This document shows, in pieces, positions 1 to 7,901 of a DNA stretch of 33,173 nt. Position 1 is the first letter of the stretch. Every line of letters starts with the position of its first letter. The DNA is taken from assembly GCA_020442425.1 (NCBI GenBank), contig JAGRKB010000070.1, positions 1 through 33,173 of the forward strand. Direction: 5' to 3'. This stretch comes from Alphaproteobacteria bacterium. GTDB lineage: Bacteria > Pseudomonadota > Alphaproteobacteria > Micavibrionales > Micavibrionaceae. The position numbers and the translations under genes were made by a program. Under the pieces are notes generated by a model. The model was not told where the DNA came from and searched no databases. It saw nothing but the letters and a program-made list of their open reading frames with translations.

Positions 1-266
1 TTACCCTTATCTAGGCCAGCCCCAATACCTAATAGCGCAGGTAAATTTCCCGATATATCAAACCCGAAAGTTCCGGCATCTTTGCCAATCAAAACAAACA
101 ACGGCAAAAGCATTATCGGCGAATAAATAATCCAAACCAATAAAGAAAAAAGAAACTTCAAATTTCTACCGAGCTTTTCGGCAATAATAAGAAAAAGCAT
201 CACATAACAATATGTAAGCAAAAACAACACAAATGCCGAAACGACGGTAAAAAGAAACAAACTCAT
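1..266 (-). CDS. Unknown membrane protein, N-terminal 88 residues (cut by window edge)
   Basis: The ATG at 266-264 directly follows the TAG stop of lpdA (269-267) with no spacer, so translation is probably coupled to lpdA. The visible 88 residues begin MSLFLFTVVSAFVLFLLTYC and are very hydrophobic. Two membrane segments can be seen, at about residues 3-28 and 38-61, joined by a short basic loop (EKLGRNLK). A less hydrophobic, glycine-rich stretch follows to the window edge. No family is recognised. The frame is open to base 1, so the C-terminus lies outside the window. That a protein is made is inferred from the tight junction and the consistent membrane-protein composition; its function is unknown. 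Confidence 0.6.
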   Translation of the reverse strand, partial: MSLFLFTVVSAFVLFLLTYCYVMLFLIIAEKLGRNLKFLFSLLVWIIYSPIMLLPLFVLIGKDAGTFGFDISGNLPALLGIGAGLDKG

Positions 267-1670
267 CTAAAAATGAATAGCCTTGCCGTATGCTGATAAA
301 ACGGACTCGTGCATCATCTCGGACAATGTCGGATGCGGGAAAACCGTATGCATTAGCTCAGCTTCAGTTGTCTCAAGCGTCATCCCAAGGGTAAACCCTT
401 GGATCATTTCCGTGACTTCTGCACCGATCATATGCGCCCCCAATAAAGCACCAGTTTTGGCATCAAAAATCGTTTTAACCAACCCTTCAGGTTCACCAAG
501 AGCAATAGCCTTACCGTTTCCGATAAATGGAAAACGTCCGACCTTCAGTTCATACCCTGCCTCTTTTGCTTTGGCTTCCGTCAATCCGACAGACGCGACT
601 TGAGGATGCGCATAAGTACATCCCGGAATTTCACTTTTCTTCAAAGGATGAACATCCTTGAGGCCTGCAATCTTCTCGATGCAGATAATTCCTTCATGCG
701 ATGCTTTATGTGCAAGCCACGGAGCCCCAGCCACATCACCAATTGCATAAACGCCCTTCTCATCCGTTTCAGAAAATGGCCCTGTCACAATATGACCGCG
801 GTCAACCTTAACCTTGGTATTTTCAATTCCGATATTTTCAGTATTGGCAACAATACCAACCGCAGAAATCACACGATCAACAGTGATTTTTTCAACCTTG
901 CCACCGACATCAACATGACAGACAACGTTATCTTTACCTTTTTCAAGCTTGGTCACTTTGGCACCGGTCATGATTTTCATACCCTGCTTCTCAAAAGACT
1001 TTCGCGCCAAATCAGAAATTTCAGCATCTTCAACAGGCATAATACGGTCCATCAACTCGACCACAGTCACGTCTGCACCAAGTGTACGGAAGAACGACGC
1101 AAACTCAATCCCGATTGCACCGGAACCGACAACCAACAAAGATTTCGGCATCACATCAGGAACCAGAGCTTCCTTGTATGTCCAAACCAACTTCCCGTCA
1201 GGCTCAAGACCTGGCAATACGCGCGCCCGCGCACCGGTCGCGACAATAATATGCTTGCCCGTCAACACATCCTTGAACTTGTCTTTGATCATCTCGACTT
1301 CGACTTGCCCTTTGCCTTTCAAACGTCCGAAACCGTCAAAAACAGTGACTTTGTTTTTCTTAAGTAAATGCCCGATGCCGCCTGACAATTGTTTGGACAC
1401 ACCGCGAGAACGCTCAACAATCTTCTTCAAATCAAAAGAAGGTTTCTCACAAGACAATCCATACTCGCCTGCATGGTTCATCAAATGAAAAACTTCTGCT
1501 GAACGAAGCAAAGCTTTCGTTGGAATACATCCCCAATTGAGGCAAATCCCGCCCAAATGATTGGCTTCAACAACAGCGGTTTTCATACCGAGTTGCGCGG
1601 CACGAATAGCGGCCACATACCCACCTGGCCCACCACCAATCACAATCACATCAAAATTTTTATCAGACAC
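267..1670 (-). CDS. lpdA: Dihydrolipoyl dehydrogenase (E3)
   Basis: E3 reoxidises the dihydrolipoyl groups of the pyruvate dehydrogenase complex, passing electrons through FAD and a disulfide to NAD+. The 467 residues match the usual family length. The FAD-binding GGGPGG is at residues 12-17 and the redox-active pair C43/C48 lies in GGICLNWGCIPTK. A second Rossmann motif (GSGAIGIEF) for NAD is near residue 183, the FAD-contacting YAIGDVAG near 310, and the C-terminal interface with the catalytic His-Glu pair is HPTLSE. The start is GTG at 1670-1668, preceded by a good AGGAG ribosome site. It is the last recognised PDH gene of the operon. The N-terminus has no lipoyl domain, unlike some bacterial E3 proteins. 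Confidence 0.96.
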   Translation of the reverse strand: MSDKNFDVIVIGGGPGGYVAAIRAAQLGMKTAVVEANHLGGICLNWGCIPTKALLRSAEVFHLMNHAGEYGLSCEKPSFDLKKIVERSRGVSKQLSGGIGHLLKKNKVTVFDGFGRLKGKGQVEVEMIKDKFKDVLTGKHIIVATGARARVLPGLEPDGKLVWTYKEALVPDVMPKSLLVVGSGAIGIEFASFFRTLGADVTVVELMDRIMPVEDAEISDLARKSFEKQGMKIMTGAKVTKLEKGKDNVVCHVDVGGKVEKITVDRVISAVGIVANTENIGIENTKVKVDRGHIVTGPFSETDEKGVYAIGDVAGAPWLAHKASHEGIICIEKIAGLKDVHPLKKSEIPGCTYAHPQVASVGLTEAKAKEAGYELKVGRFPFIGNGKAIALGEPEGLVKTIFDAKTGALLGAHMIGAEVTEMIQGFTLGMTLETTEAELMHTVFPHPTLSEMMHESVLSAYGKAIHF

Positions 1671-1691
1671 AATGATCTCCTCATTTCATTT

Positions 1692-2612
1692 CTATTCTAA
1701 AATAAATCCATCCGAACTCTGGGAATAGCGATGATGCTCATACCGCCCCTCAATCAAATCCAATAAAATTTGCTGAGGAAAATTCGGCATATCATGGGCA
1801 TCATACTCCATACGCGGGTCATGACGTTCAAACTTATCAATAACAAACTGACTATTAACCCCACACCCCAACATAAATTCTTCAACATCTTCATGCTTAA
1901 GATATTCATCGCGCTCAGCATGAATAAATACTTTATGTATCTGTTGCAAATTACTCGAAACTCGCTCGGGTAAGTCGGTATAAGCCCTTAACAAATCTGC
2001 CCGAATATTTTCAACCCCGTTAAGCGCAATCCTATCCCAAATCGATTCTGAGGATAAAAACCCTTCACTCCAGATCGTCGTCATAACATCATCAGCATGA
2101 TCTTTTATCAAACCAATCGCAGGAGCCATACAAACGCAACTTCTTACACGCTCTATCAAGCGTTTCCCTTCTTCTGCCATCAGAACCAAAGAGTAAAGTG
2201 CCGCCAAACAACCAAAAGAATGCCCAATCAAAGTAATATTAGTGTATTCACCACCGATACTCTCTAAAACAACTTTTGGCTCAACCAGCCATTCTGCAAT
2301 AGAAGACGGAGCCTGCCCGATAAATTCACCATCGTGATGAGGAACAGCATTCCGAAACATTTCCCGATTGAGCAAAACGTCACTATGCGCTCCATTCAAT
2401 AAAGTACCATTATGCCGCAGAACAATCTGGAAATATTCCTGTTCCCCAAGAAACTTGGCAAAATGAGTCTCGTATAGAGTAGCCCCTCCACCTGGAAAAC
2501 CGGGAACATAAACAATCAAATCCCCGCTAGGGTTTTCAGCATGAATTAGGCGTCCTTCCGCCTTCCCACTAGGAGAAGAGAAATGTTTCCATTCGGCTCG
2601 AAGATTGCTCAT
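1692..2612 (-). CDS. Alpha/beta hydrolase inside the pdh operon
   Basis: This 306-residue protein has an alpha/beta hydrolase layout. An early strand with the oxyanion-type turn VYVPGFPGGG is at residues 34-43, and the nucleophile elbow GHSFG at 130-134 makes S132 the likely nucleophile. D235 (HAERDEYLKHED) is a candidate acid, and H273 (DAHDMPNF) near the C-terminus completes a plausible triad. No signal peptide is visible, so it is probably cytoplasmic. It lies 8 bp after pdhC and 21 bp before lpdA, so it is almost certainly co-transcribed with the PDH genes. The substrate cannot be read from the sequence. A thioesterase, esterase or lipase-like role is possible, but none is supported beyond the fold. 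Confidence 0.82.
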   Translation of the reverse strand: MSNLRAEWKHFSSPSGKAEGRLIHAENPSGDLIVYVPGFPGGGATLYETHFAKFLGEQEYFQIVLRHNGTLLNGAHSDVLLNREMFRNAVPHHDGEFIGQAPSSIAEWLVEPKVVLESIGGEYTNITLIGHSFGCLAALYSLVLMAEEGKRLIERVRSCVCMAPAIGLIKDHADDVMTTIWSEGFLSSESIWDRIALNGVENIRADLLRAYTDLPERVSSNLQQIHKVFIHAERDEYLKHEDVEEFMLGCGVNSQFVIDKFERHDPRMEYDAHDMPNFPQQILLDLIEGRYEHHRYSQSSDGFILE

Positions 2613-2620
2613 AATTCAAA

Positions 2621-3892
2621 CTAGGCCAACATCATCACTGGATTTTCAATGAAACGTTTGAAGTACTGCAAGAACTCAGCCCCGACAGCCCCATCAACAG
2701 AACGGTGATCGGTCGAAAGCGTCACGGTCATCACAGTGCGCACAACCATTTGTCCCTTTTCAACAACCACACGTTCCTCACCGGCACCAACAGCCATAAT
2801 GCAGCTTTGCGGAGGGTTCACAATCGCTTGGAAATTCTTGACACCGAACATGCCCAAATTGGAAATAGAGAATGATCCGCCTTGGAACTCCTCAGGTTTC
2901 AACTTGCCGTCTTTAGCACGTTTCGCCAAATCTTTCATTTCATCGGAAATCTCACGCAAAGTTTTGATCTCTGCCTTTTTAATGATCGGCGTAATCAAAC
3001 CGTTCGGGGTTGCAACAGCCACAGAAATATCTGCATGCTTATATTGAATAACAGCATCATCAGTCCACGATGTATTCGCCGACGGATAGGCCTTAAGCGC
3101 CATCGCATTAGCTTTGATGATAAAATCATTCACAGAAAGTTTGTAAGCCCCATCTGCCGCTTTGTTAATATCCGCACGAGCCGCCAACAGATTATCAAGC
3201 ACACAATCTACAGAGAGATAGAAATGCGGAATAACTTGCTTAGCCTCGGTCAAACGACGCGCTGTGACCTTCTTGATATTGTTGTTCGGAAGTTCGGTAT
3301 ATTCCATACCCAGCATATCAGCGAGCTGCTTGGCATTCGGCCCGCTTGAAGTAGGCGCAGCAGAAGCCGCAGCAGCTTTCGGAGCAGGTGCCCCAGCCTT
3401 AGCATTCTCAACATCAGATTTCACGATACGACCATGTGGCCCGCTTCCCTGAACAGACTTCAAATCAATTCCCTTTTGTTCAGCAACGCGACGCGCCAAC
3501 GGAGACGCAAAAACACGATCCCCTTTCGCAACAGGCGCCACAGAAGAAGGAGCTACAGCAGAGACTGCAGGCGCTGGAGCAGCATTTGCCGATGCAGCCG
3601 GTGGATTCGCATTTGCAGCAGACCCGACCTTAATTGCTGACGCATCCTCACCATCTTCTAGCAAAACAGCAATCGGCGTGTTCACAGCCACACCGGATGT
3701 TCCGGCAGAAATCAGAATCTTGCCAAGCTTACCTTCATCAACCGCTTCGACTTCCATCGTGGCTTTATCGGTTTCAATTTCGGCAATCACGTCACCGGCT
3801 TTGACAACATCCCCTTCACTCTTCAACCACTTGGCCAAAGTCCCTTCGGTCATGGTCGGAGAAAGCGCAGGCATTAAAATATCTACTGGCAT
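2621..3892 (-). CDS. pdhC: Dihydrolipoamide acetyltransferase (E2) of pyruvate dehydrogenase
   Basis: E2 forms the core of the pyruvate dehydrogenase complex and moves acetyl groups from lipoamide to CoA. The 423 residues show one lipoyl domain (about 1-82, lipoylated K43 in ETDKAT), then an Ala/Pro linker. A peripheral-subunit-binding domain follows at about 127-162 ([17 protein letters not shown]). After a second Ala/Pro linker comes the catalytic acetyltransferase domain, with the active-site motif DHRSVDG (H396, D400). A good AGGAAG ribosome site lies just before the ATG. The lipoyl domain is almost the same as that of PdhB upstream, with 12 differences in 82 aligned residues. A single lipoyl domain on E2 plus one on E1 beta is typical of alphaproteobacteria. 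Confidence 0.96.
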   Translation of the reverse strand: MPVDILMPALSPTMTEGTLAKWLKSEGDVVKAGDVIAEIETDKATMEVEAVDEGKLGKILISAGTSGVAVNTPIAVLLEDGEDASAIKVGSAANANPPAASANAAPAPAVSAVAPSSVAPVAKGDRVFASPLARRVAEQKGIDLKSVQGSGPHGRIVKSDVENAKAGAPAPKAAAASAAPTSSGPNAKQLADMLGMEYTELPNNNIKKVTARRLTEAKQVIPHFYLSVDCVLDNLLAARADINKAADGAYKLSVNDFIIKANAMALKAYPSANTSWTDDAVIQYKHADISVAVATPNGLITPIIKKAEIKTLREISDEMKDLAKRAKDGKLKPEEFQGGSFSISNLGMFGVKNFQAIVNPPQSCIMAVGAGEERVVVEKGQMVVRTVMTVTLSTDHRSVDGAVGAEFLQYFKRFIENPVMMLA

Positions 3893-3917
3893 AATACTTC
3901 CTATTTCATTTTCTTAA

Positions 3918-4388
3918 TTAACGACAAGTATTCCTACTTGAAACATTCAAACTGGCTCTCATTTTATTTTTTTTCAACAACTCAACAAATTGAGAAACAT
4001 TTTCATCACTATTTAAACTCAAAGAAATATTATAGGTCATACGATAAGAAGAGTTTTCCTCCGCATCTCTATAACCTCCACGATTAAAATCAGAAATAGA
4101 ATAATTGTAATTATCAATTTTAAAGCCTTTGACACCAGACTGTTGCGCAAATTCACTTTGCCTTTTTGGAAGGCTCACCGCGTCATCAACTAACTTTTGA
4201 AAATCATCCCCAGTACTGAAACCATTAACATTTACTTTTACAGTCGTATTCATCCCACATTCAGCTTGAACATCAGATGAAACCCTTGGTGAAGTATAAT
4301 TCCCACCTATACTCACAGTTTCAGCAAACGAACCCTGAGAGCAAACGGAAACAAATATACCTACAAATAAAGCAACCAAATATCTCAT
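3918..4388 (-). CDS. Small secreted protein, possibly SIMPL-like
   Basis: This 156-residue protein starts with a clear Sec signal peptide (MRYLVALFVGIFVSVCSQGS, cleavage likely after SFA at residue 22), so it should be periplasmic. The ATG at 4388 is chosen because GGAGAT sits a few bases upstream and the signal peptide begins there; the frame stays open upstream into pdhB. The mature part looks beta-rich (VKVNVNGFS, YRMTYNISLSLNS) with a helix in between. The pattern of a NYSIS strand, a gap, a second strand and then a helix (VSQFVELLKK) weakly resembles SIMPL/DUF541 proteins. Two cysteines remain, C44 and the penultimate C155, and could form a disulfide. It lies between pdhB (19 bp) and pdhC (25 bp). 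Family assignment is tentative. Confidence 0.72.
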   Translation of the reverse strand: MRYLVALFVGIFVSVCSQGSFAETVSIGGNYTSPRVSSDVQAECGMNTTVKVNVNGFSTGDDFQKLVDDAVSLPKRQSEFAQQSGVKGFKIDNYNYSISDFNRGGYRDAEENSSYRMTYNISLSLNSDENVSQFVELLKKNKMRASLNVSSRNTCR

Positions 4389-4407
4389 AACTATCTCCAT
4401 ATAAAAT

Positions 4408-5859
4408 TTACTTGTAACAAACTTTTTTCGCCGCATGGACAATCTCGTCGACTTGTGGCGTTGCCAAAGTCTCGAGGTTTGTCGCATACGGGGTTGGAAC
4501 ATCCGCTGCATGAACGCGGGTCACTGGCGCATCCAGATAATCAAATGCATGTTCATTGACCATCGCGCAAATTTCCGCCCCGATACCGGCAAACGGCCAG
4601 CCTTCTTCAACAGACACGATACGATTGGTTTTCTTGACGCTCTCAAGAATGGTATAACGATCAATCGGGCGAATGGTACGCAAGTTAATGACTTCCGCAC
4701 TAATGCCCTGCTCTTCCAATTTTTTGGCAGCTTCCAGACATTTCCCAACCATGATTGAGAAAGAAACCAAAGTGACATCCGTTCCTTCGCGCTCGACTTT
4801 TGCACGACCGATAGGAATCACATAATCTTCAGAAGTCGGAGTTTCAAAAACCTGACCATACATCAATTCATGTTCCAGAACGATCACAGGGTTCGGGTCA
4901 CGAATAGCGGCTTTCAAGAGTCCTTTTGCATCAGCCCCAGACCATGGTGCAACCACTTTCAGACCAGGCACATGTGCATACCAAGACGCATAACATCCGG
5001 AGTGCTGCGCCCCGACTTTACCCGGAGCACCGTTCTGACCACGGAAAACAATCGGACACCCAAGCTTACCACCCGCCATATAAAGCGTTTTAGCAGCAGA
5101 GTTGATAATCTGGTCCATCGCTTGCATCCCGAAATCCCAGCTCATAAACTCGATAATCGGACGAAGACCATTCATCGCGGCTCCAACACCTAGACCGGTA
5201 AAGGCATGTTCAGTAATCGGGCTATCAATCACACGATCCGGTCCAAACTCATCCAGCATCCCTTGGGACACTTTATAAGCACCGTTATATTCGGCAACTT
5301 CCTCACCAAGAAGAAAGACTTTTTCATCACGGCGCATTTCTTCACTCATAGCCAGACACAGGGCTTCACGAACCTGCATGGGTTCGGTTTGTTCAAGGAA
5401 CGGCGCTTCATTAAACACAGGCGGTTCCATCACAATATTTTGCGCATACAAAATATCACGGTTAGCAATTGCTTTACCTTCAGGTTGAGAGGCAAACTGC
5501 CCCTCACCCTGCTGCTGCGCAGCTTCCCTCTCCCGAAGGGCGAGGGATTCTCCTCCATCACTCCCTCTCCCTTCGGGAGAAGGTTGGGGTGAGAGGGGCT
5601 CAGAAACTTCACTCTCACCGTCTTCTAGCAACATCGCAATCGGCGTGTTCACAGCAACACCCTGAGCGCCTTCGGAAACCAGAATTTTCCCCAAAACGCC
5701 TTCATCAACTGCTTCGACTTCCATTGTGGCCTTATCGGTTTCAATTTCGGCAATCACATCACCAGCCTTGACCACATCGCCCTCTTTTTTGAGCCAACGA
5801 GCCAAATTTCCTTCGGTCATTGTCGGAGACAAAGCAGGCATTAAAACTTGTACAGACAT
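4408..5859 (-). CDS. pdhB: Pyruvate dehydrogenase E1 beta subunit with N-terminal lipoyl domain
   Basis: E1 beta pairs with E1 alpha to decarboxylate pyruvate on thiamine diphosphate and acetylate lipoamide. The 483 residues start with a lipoyl domain (about 1-82, K43 in ETDKAT), an arrangement known from alphaproteobacteria. A flexible linker covers about 83-150. The transketolase-type pyrimidine-binding domain follows ([25 protein letters not shown]), then the C-terminal transketolase domain. The linker includes a REP-like palindrome at 5500-5598 that is translated in frame (residues about 88-120, including [10 protein letters not shown]). It breaks no catalytic part. An AAGGAAAG ribosome site precedes the ATG. 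The gene lies 17 bp after the VOC gene. Confidence 0.96.
   Translation of the reverse strand: MSVQVLMPALSPTMTEGNLARWLKKEGDVVKAGDVIAEIETDKATMEVEAVDEGVLGKILVSEGAQGVAVNTPIAMLLEDGESEVSEPLSPQPSPEGRGSDGGESLALREREAAQQQGEGQFASQPEGKAIANRDILYAQNIVMEPPVFNEAPFLEQTEPMQVREALCLAMSEEMRRDEKVFLLGEEVAEYNGAYKVSQGMLDEFGPDRVIDSPITEHAFTGLGVGAAMNGLRPIIEFMSWDFGMQAMDQIINSAAKTLYMAGGKLGCPIVFRGQNGAPGKVGAQHSGCYASWYAHVPGLKVVAPWSGADAKGLLKAAIRDPNPVIVLEHELMYGQVFETPTSEDYVIPIGRAKVEREGTDVTLVSFSIMVGKCLEAAKKLEEQGISAEVINLRTIRPIDRYTILESVKKTNRIVSVEEGWPFAGIGAEICAMVNEHAFDYLDAPVTRVHAADVPTPYATNLETLATPQVDEIVHAAKKVCYK
5500..5598. repeat. REP-like palindromic element inside pdhB
   Basis: Two small hairpins lie side by side inside outer inverted arms. 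Hairpin 1 is at 5526-5546 (CCCTCTCCC, loop GAA, GGGCGAGGG, one mismatch). Hairpin 2 is at 5566-5580 (TCTCCC, loop TTC, GGGAGA). The outer arms are CCCCTCACCC at 5500-5509 and GGGTGAGAGGGG at 5587-5598, pairing with a 2-base bulge. The CCCTCACCC / CTCCCTTCGGGAG wording is like the short repetitive palindromes scattered through many proteobacterial genomes. The element is much more GC-rich than its surroundings. It is in frame with no stop, in the lipoyl-to-catalytic linker. That it was inserted is inferred from its composition and structure; no second copy was seen in this window. Confidence 0.7.
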
Positions 5860-5876
5860 TTCTCTACTTTCCTTTT

Positions 5877-6257
5877 CTAAACTCTCGCCAAAACTTCAAT
5901 TTTGTGACCATCAGGATCAAAAATAAAAGCCGCATAATAATCATCAGAATAATGCTCACGAATACCCGGAGCACCGCTATCTTTCGCACCAAGACGCAAA
6001 GCCTCAGCATAAAACCCGTCAACCTGCTCCTTAGTTTGTGCTTTTATACACAAATGACTTCCATTGCAGGCCAAGACATCTTTAGTGGTATCAAGCGGCT
6101 CATTGATAATAAAGAAAGAGTCTTCAGGCCCATAAGCCATAAACTTTTCTTCTACATCTCCGAACAAACGCTCATACCCAAGCCGTTCCATCACACCATC
6201 ATAAAAGGCAACAGAACGCCGAATATCTTTTACGCCAATGGAAACATGAGCAAACAT
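5877..6257 (-). CDS. VOC (glyoxalase/bleomycin-resistance fold) protein
   Basis: This 126-residue protein fits one vicinal-oxygen-chelate domain made of two beta-alpha-beta-beta-beta halves. The start [27 protein letters not shown] and the end [17 protein letters not shown] are typical of the family. Likely metal ligands are H4, H68 (NGSHLCIK) and E121 (KIEVL). The reaction cannot be told from sequence: members include glyoxalase I-like enzymes, dioxygenases and resistance proteins. It starts only 6 bp after pdhA, with GAGGAA as ribosome site, and ends 17 bp before pdhB, so it belongs to the pdh transcription unit. No signal peptide is present. Confidence 0.88.
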   Translation of the reverse strand: MFAHVSIGVKDIRRSVAFYDGVMERLGYERLFGDVEEKFMAYGPEDSFFIINEPLDTTKDVLACNGSHLCIKAQTKEQVDGFYAEALRLGAKDSGAPGIREHYSDDYYAAFIFDPDGHKIEVLARV

Positions 6258-6263
6258 GGAAAC

Positions 6264-7292
6264 TTATTCCTCAACAGGGATCAAGACATCAGTCCAGAGA
6301 TCAGCTTCATCTGGCAAAGGACAATTTTGCGCATACTCGGCAGCTTCCTTCACGATCTCTTTAATCTCTTTATCAATCGGTTTCAGATCGTCTTCTTTGA
6401 CACCATATTCGGCTTCCAGAATTTTTTTGACGCCTTCAATCGGATCACGGCCTTTATATTGCTCAACCTCATCCTTAGTGCGGTATTTCTGAGGATCAGA
6501 CATAGAGTGACCACGATAACGGTATGTAATCACTTCCAGAATGTACGGCCCGTTTCCGGCACGGATATCATCGAACGCACGGCTTGCCGCTTCACGAACA
6601 GCCAGAACATCCATTCCATCGACTTGCTCGCCTTTAATACCAAACCCTTCACCACGACGATAAAATTCACCAGCCGCATGACGGGGAACAGCAGTTCCCA
6701 TACTGTACTGGTTATTTTCAATCACGAACAAGCACGGCAATTTCCAAAGTGCCGCCATGTTATAGCTTTCAGCAACTTGACCTTGGTTCGCAGCCCCGTC
6801 ACCCATATAGGCCACACAAACGCCACCATCTTTTTTGTATTTGTGCGAAAACGCCAAACCAAGACCAATAGAAACTTGCGCCCCGACAATCCCGTGACCA
6901 CCAAAGAATCCGTTCTCAATGGAGAACATGTGCATGGAACCGCCTTTACCGCGAGAGCATCCGCCTGCACGTCCGGTCAATTCTGCCATCACTTCATTGG
7001 CACTAATTCCACTAACCAACATATGACCATGGTTACGATAAGCTGTAATAGCCGTATCAAGACCCGGCTTCATAACAGACTGGATACCTGTTACCGTGGC
7101 CTCTTCACCAATATACAAGTGACAGAATCCACCAATCAAACCCATGCCATAAAGCTGCCCTGCTTTTTCTTCAAAGCGGCGAACCAACAGCATATCACGA
7201 TAAAACTTTTTAAGCTCTTCCTCGCTAGGCAATTGCGCACTATTGGAAAGATTTGCGTCCCGAGGGACGGTTTTCAGATTAGACTTTTTCAT
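6264..7292 (-). CDS. pdhA: Pyruvate dehydrogenase E1 alpha subunit
   Basis: E1 alpha binds thiamine diphosphate and with PdhB catalyses the first step of pyruvate oxidation. The TPP motif runs from GDGAANQGQ to the closing ENN about 28 residues later. Other family marks are FCHLYIGEEA near the N-terminus, the GGHGIVGAQ loop, and YRGHSMSDPQKYR near the C-terminus, matching the loop phosphorylated in mitochondrial enzymes. I start at ATG 7292, because AAAGGAC lies just upstream and the 342-residue product fits the family. A longer in-frame reading to 7418 would add 42 unrelated, cysteine-rich residues. It is the first gene of the pdh operon and lies after the ftsB terminator, so a promoter is expected in 7293-7378, although none stands out. 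Confidence 0.96.
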   Translation of the reverse strand: MKKSNLKTVPRDANLSNSAQLPSEEELKKFYRDMLLVRRFEEKAGQLYGMGLIGGFCHLYIGEEATVTGIQSVMKPGLDTAITAYRNHGHMLVSGISANEVMAELTGRAGGCSRGKGGSMHMFSIENGFFGGHGIVGAQVSIGLGLAFSHKYKKDGGVCVAYMGDGAANQGQVAESYNMAALWKLPCLFVIENNQYSMGTAVPRHAAGEFYRRGEGFGIKGEQVDGMDVLAVREAASRAFDDIRAGNGPYILEVITYRYRGHSMSDPQKYRTKDEVEQYKGRDPIEGVKKILEAEYGVKEDDLKPIDKEIKEIVKEAAEYAQNCPLPDEADLWTDVLIPVEE

Positions 7293-7378
7293 GTTGTCCT
7301 TTTTGGATTTTGAAACCACGTAAAACCTCATTCGTTTAGCATGTGAAGAGCTACACGATTTTCGTCCATCAGCCAAGC

Positions 7379-7399
7379 AAAAACCGCAGAATTGTGCGG
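7379..7399 (-). terminator. Probable terminator after ftsB
   Basis: Read on the minus strand, CCGCA, a six-base loop and TGCGG are followed directly by TTTTT (plus-strand 7383-7379). The stem is short (5 bp) but GC-rich. It lies about 50 bp past the ftsB stop and upstream of pdhA. It would separate ftsB transcription from the pdh operon. Confidence 0.5.
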
Positions 7400-7449
7400 C
7401 GCAACATGTTGATAACAAAAGAAAAAGTAATGAAATGACGTTTTAAAGA

Positions 7450-7764
7450 TTATTTCTTGAAGAGAATGTCTTTTTCGCCCTGCGCCCTGAAACCAAGAAC
7501 CATTCTTGCACGCTCTTCAAGTAAATCCTTATTGATGGAAGCAGGTCGCATCATGGACACGCGAGATTCGAGTGCTTGCCTCTCCTCACGCAAGAGGGTG
7601 CTTTCACTCTCAAGAGTAGAAATTCCTTGTTGTAGAGAGAGATAGCGTACATAGCTCCTCTGCCCCAACAGCAAATGATATGAAAAGTAGAAGCAAAGCC
7701 CTATTCCGACTATTGTCAGAATATTTTTACGAACCAGATATTTATGCTCTAGTAGTTGCTTCAT
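7450..7764 (-). CDS. ftsB: Cell division protein FtsB/DivIC family
   Basis: FtsB links FtsL and FtsQ in the divisome and helps trigger septal wall synthesis. The 104 residues are close to the usual length. There is a short cytoplasmic head (1-13), one membrane segment (about 14-33, ILTIVGIGLCFYFSYHLLLG), and then a periplasmic coiled coil at about 40-70 (LQQGISTLESESTLLREERQALE). The family's C-terminal pattern LLEERARMVLGF follows. This septum-formation-initiator type next to pdhA and eno is common in alphaproteobacteria. The start ATG at 7764 has no strong ribosome site. A TTGACG box and three GANTC sites lie just upstream. Confidence 0.9.
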   Translation of the reverse strand: MKQLLEHKYLVRKNILTIVGIGLCFYFSYHLLLGQRSYVRYLSLQQGISTLESESTLLREERQALESRVSMMRPASINKDLLEERARMVLGFRAQGEKDILFKK

Positions 7765-7771
7765 ATATTAA

Positions 7772-7800
7772 GAGAATCACAGACGACTCACTCGCGTCAA
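7772..7800 (-). promoter_or_regulatory. Candidate ftsB promoter with GANTC methylation sites
   Basis: On the minus strand, TTGACG (7800-7795) is a good -35. Seventeen bases on is a weak -10 (ATTCTC, 7777-7772). The predicted transcript would start almost at the ATG, giving a very short leader. A GANTC site overlaps the -10 (7774-7778), another lies in the spacer (7785-7789), and a third is upstream (7829-7833). The -10 is poor, so the promoter call is tentative; the GANTC sites are exact. Confidence 0.35.
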
Positions 7801-7901
7801 GCGATTTCCACCCAAAAAATGTAAAGATGAATCAAATAGGAACCTATTCAAATCATACTGAACGAATTCCCAAAGAATGTAAACATAACCAACTCAATAA
7901 A

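Noticed and set aside
3918..4511. A longer start for the secreted protein, reaching into pdhB
   Set aside because: The extra N-terminal residues are basic and would precede the signal peptide. GGAGAT just before the ATG at 4388 gives a better start.
5408..5618. pdhB as a pseudogene broken by a repeat insertion
   Set aside because: The palindrome is in frame and has no stop codon, and the catalytic domain after it is intact.
5820..7313. A plus-strand open frame of nearly 500 codons opposite pdhA and the VOC gene
   Set aside because: It lies antisense to well-recognised genes, has no known domain and an implausible composition. It is a shadow of the codon bias on the minus strand.
6264..7418. 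A longer start for pdhA at 7418
   Set aside because: It would run through the ftsB terminator and add 42 cysteine-rich residues not seen in E1 alpha proteins. A ribosome site fits the ATG at 7292.
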